64,000 nt of DNA, taken from contig NC_031770.1 of assembly GCF_001522545.3 (NCBI RefSeq), positions 1,472,182 through 1,536,181 on the forward strand. Reading direction: 5' to 3'. Position 1 is the stretch's first letter. Every line of letters starts with the position of its first letter. A model generated the notes under the pieces. It made no database searches. It was given only the letters and a program-made list of their open reading frames with translations, and was not told the DNA's origin. Positions 62,501-64,000 of this stretch are shown here, one piece after another. Made by a program: the position numbers and the translations under genes. The DNA comes from Parus major. Its lineage: Eukaryota; Chordata; Aves; Passeriformes; Paridae.

Positions 62501-64000
62501 CCCTGTCACACAGGCTGGCCCTAACCCAGGGCTCCCCAGTGCCTGCTGCAGGCACACAGGAACACACAAACACACAGGAACTGCCCTCTGAGGTCACATC
62601 TCAGCAGGCACAGCATTGATGGAGCTCAGGAATGTGTATGTGAGGTCTGCTGAAGGTGACAGAGAATTTTTTGCTATTTGCTCAAAGCCAAATACAGCAG
62701 CTACCGAGAAATACAAACTTGGGAAAAAAACCACCACTGTATTCAAGACAGCAGAAATTGCTGGTGTTACAGGGGGGTGTTTGCCCTTAAAACTGTTCCT
62801 GTTGTTACCCACTCTTCTGAATTTGTTTGGGTTTTTTTTGCTTTTGTGTGTTTCTTAGATCACTCCAGGTTACTCAAGGGTGTGCCAGGCACCATTTAAC
62901 AAACCTCCTTCTACCCAGGAGGCTCTTCAAAGTTTTCCACTTGCTTCAGTGGAATGGGGAAGTTTAAAACGTATCTGCAACCTTTTTAGAATACCTGTTA
63001 GCTCCCTGCAGCCCACTGGGGCTGTGGGAAGTTCCAACACACCGGCATTTAGGTTAGCTTCTGAAAAATAGAACTATTAAGTAAGCATTCCACAACCTTG
63101 GATTTAAGTGCACCAGTAAGGCAGCTCAGATTAAAGCTTTAACAAGCATCAGTCACACCATCACACCAGCTGAATTCCACGAGTCTTAAGACACAGCAAA
63201 ATCTATTTCAGTTCCACTGACTGGTAGGGAAAAAAAGCCCCAAAGAAAAAACGTAGACTCAGAAGGCCAAACACATGCACAGATGTACTTGGCCTTGTGA
63301 TGAACAATCCCTCCTTGTTAGTTCTTCAATGATAGCTCTGAAATTGTGCCTAAGCAGGGTGGTATTTAAAGCAGACAACTGATGTCTGTGGCTTGTCTCA
63401 CAAGTCCAGTTCTGTATTTTGCAACACAGCAGAGTGTGGAGAAAAATCCAGGAAAAAAAAAAGGCCCATTTTTGAGTTGGTAGTCTCATCTATTTAGCTT
63501 TGGCGTAAAGCAAAAAAATTTTCTTCCCAAACAACACAGCACATCAAAAATGAAAATTCCAGCTGCTCTCCAGAGTGAACACAACACTGGGAGGCTGCAG
63601 CTCCCCAGCCCAGCTCACAGCACTCTGCTGGGCCGGGTCCCTGGGCTGTGGATGGGAGAGCCATGACACTGCTCAGCTCCTCCTCTTTGCTCTGGCAGCT
63701 TCCCAGGGATGGAAGAGCAGCAGCTGTGTCCTCCCCAGAGCCACAGCCAGGGGCTGCCTGCCCCAGGCAGGGACTTGCCAGCCCCAATGCAATGATTGAA
63801 GACCCTCTGCAAAGGCCTCCCTTTAAAAACAACTAACACAAAAGCTCTTCTATTAAGTGTAGTGTTTTGTTTTTGGGTTTCTTTTTAAGTAGTCTGAGCT
63901 CTAAGCAATTAACCCCTTGACATGAAGTCCAAGACACACAGCTGCTCTCTAGACAGTTCTGTCTGCTGGAAGCCTTCACAGAACACACAGACACACTAAG
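59560..64000 (-). other. RTN4 sequence upstream of Nogo-C
   Basis: Inside the transcription unit of the long RTN4 isoforms if gene order is as in mammals. I see no Nogo-A/B exon, RNA gene or clear repeat beyond the short duplication at 60211-60272. Confidence 0.7.
60211..60272. repeat. short tandem duplication
   Basis: tcaccattt-cttaagaaca occurs twice about 25 bases apart, and the cattctcac piece recurs a third time. RTN4 upstream intron. Confidence 0.65.

Overview
This is vertebrate nuclear DNA, most likely from a bird. Spliced exons with GT/AG borders sit in compact introns, there are two short CR1-type LINE fragments, and no mammalian L1/Alu-type repeats are visible. I cannot name the species. 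The window holds parts of two protein-coding genes pointing at each other, EML6 (+) and RTN4/Nogo (-). The same tail-to-tail arrangement exists on human 2p16, which is the main reason to call EML6 rather than its close paralogue EML5.

Positions 1-39659 carry the 3' two thirds of EML6. I place 32 coding exons, all in phase with each other, giving about 1,413 residues up to a TGA at 39657-39659. They encode the last blade of the first HELP-TAPE unit, then complete second and third units (HELP motifs in exons at 4077 and 29376), separated by acidic Ser/Asp/Glu linkers. The first about 545 residues (judged from my memory of the human length) lie upstream. The largest intron (9.3 kb, 18971-28305) lies between units 2 and 3. 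The last intron contains a CA-rich tandem array broken by a 140-base run of N.

Positions 39660 to about 42130 are the EML6 3' UTR and the short gap between the two gene ends. Several candidate poly(A) signals occur on both strands.

Positions 42130-58948 carry the 3' end of RTN4 on the minus strand: a 3' UTR of about 1 kb, six exons encoding the whole reticulon homology domain, and the Nogo-C first exon at 58915-58948. Joined, these make exactly 199 codons plus stop, the length of mammalian RTN4-C. A second CpG-rich patch at 55540-55790 contains a candidate extra first exon (five residues, same splice phase). The Nogo-C exon is preceded by a CpG island built of GC-rich minisatellite units (about 59176-59485). 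Positions 58949-64000 are upstream of Nogo-C, inside the long-isoform RTN4 transcription unit; no Nogo-A/B exon was recognised there.

Functionally the genes are unrelated neighbours: EML6 is a microtubule-associated WD-repeat protein and RTN4 is an ER membrane-shaping protein. I found no mobile system, RNA gene, CRISPR array or undescribed operon-like system. The items most worth checking are the candidate extra RTN4 first exon, the 21-nt EML6 microexon, the gap and repeat beside the tiny last EML6 exon, and the convergent gene ends.
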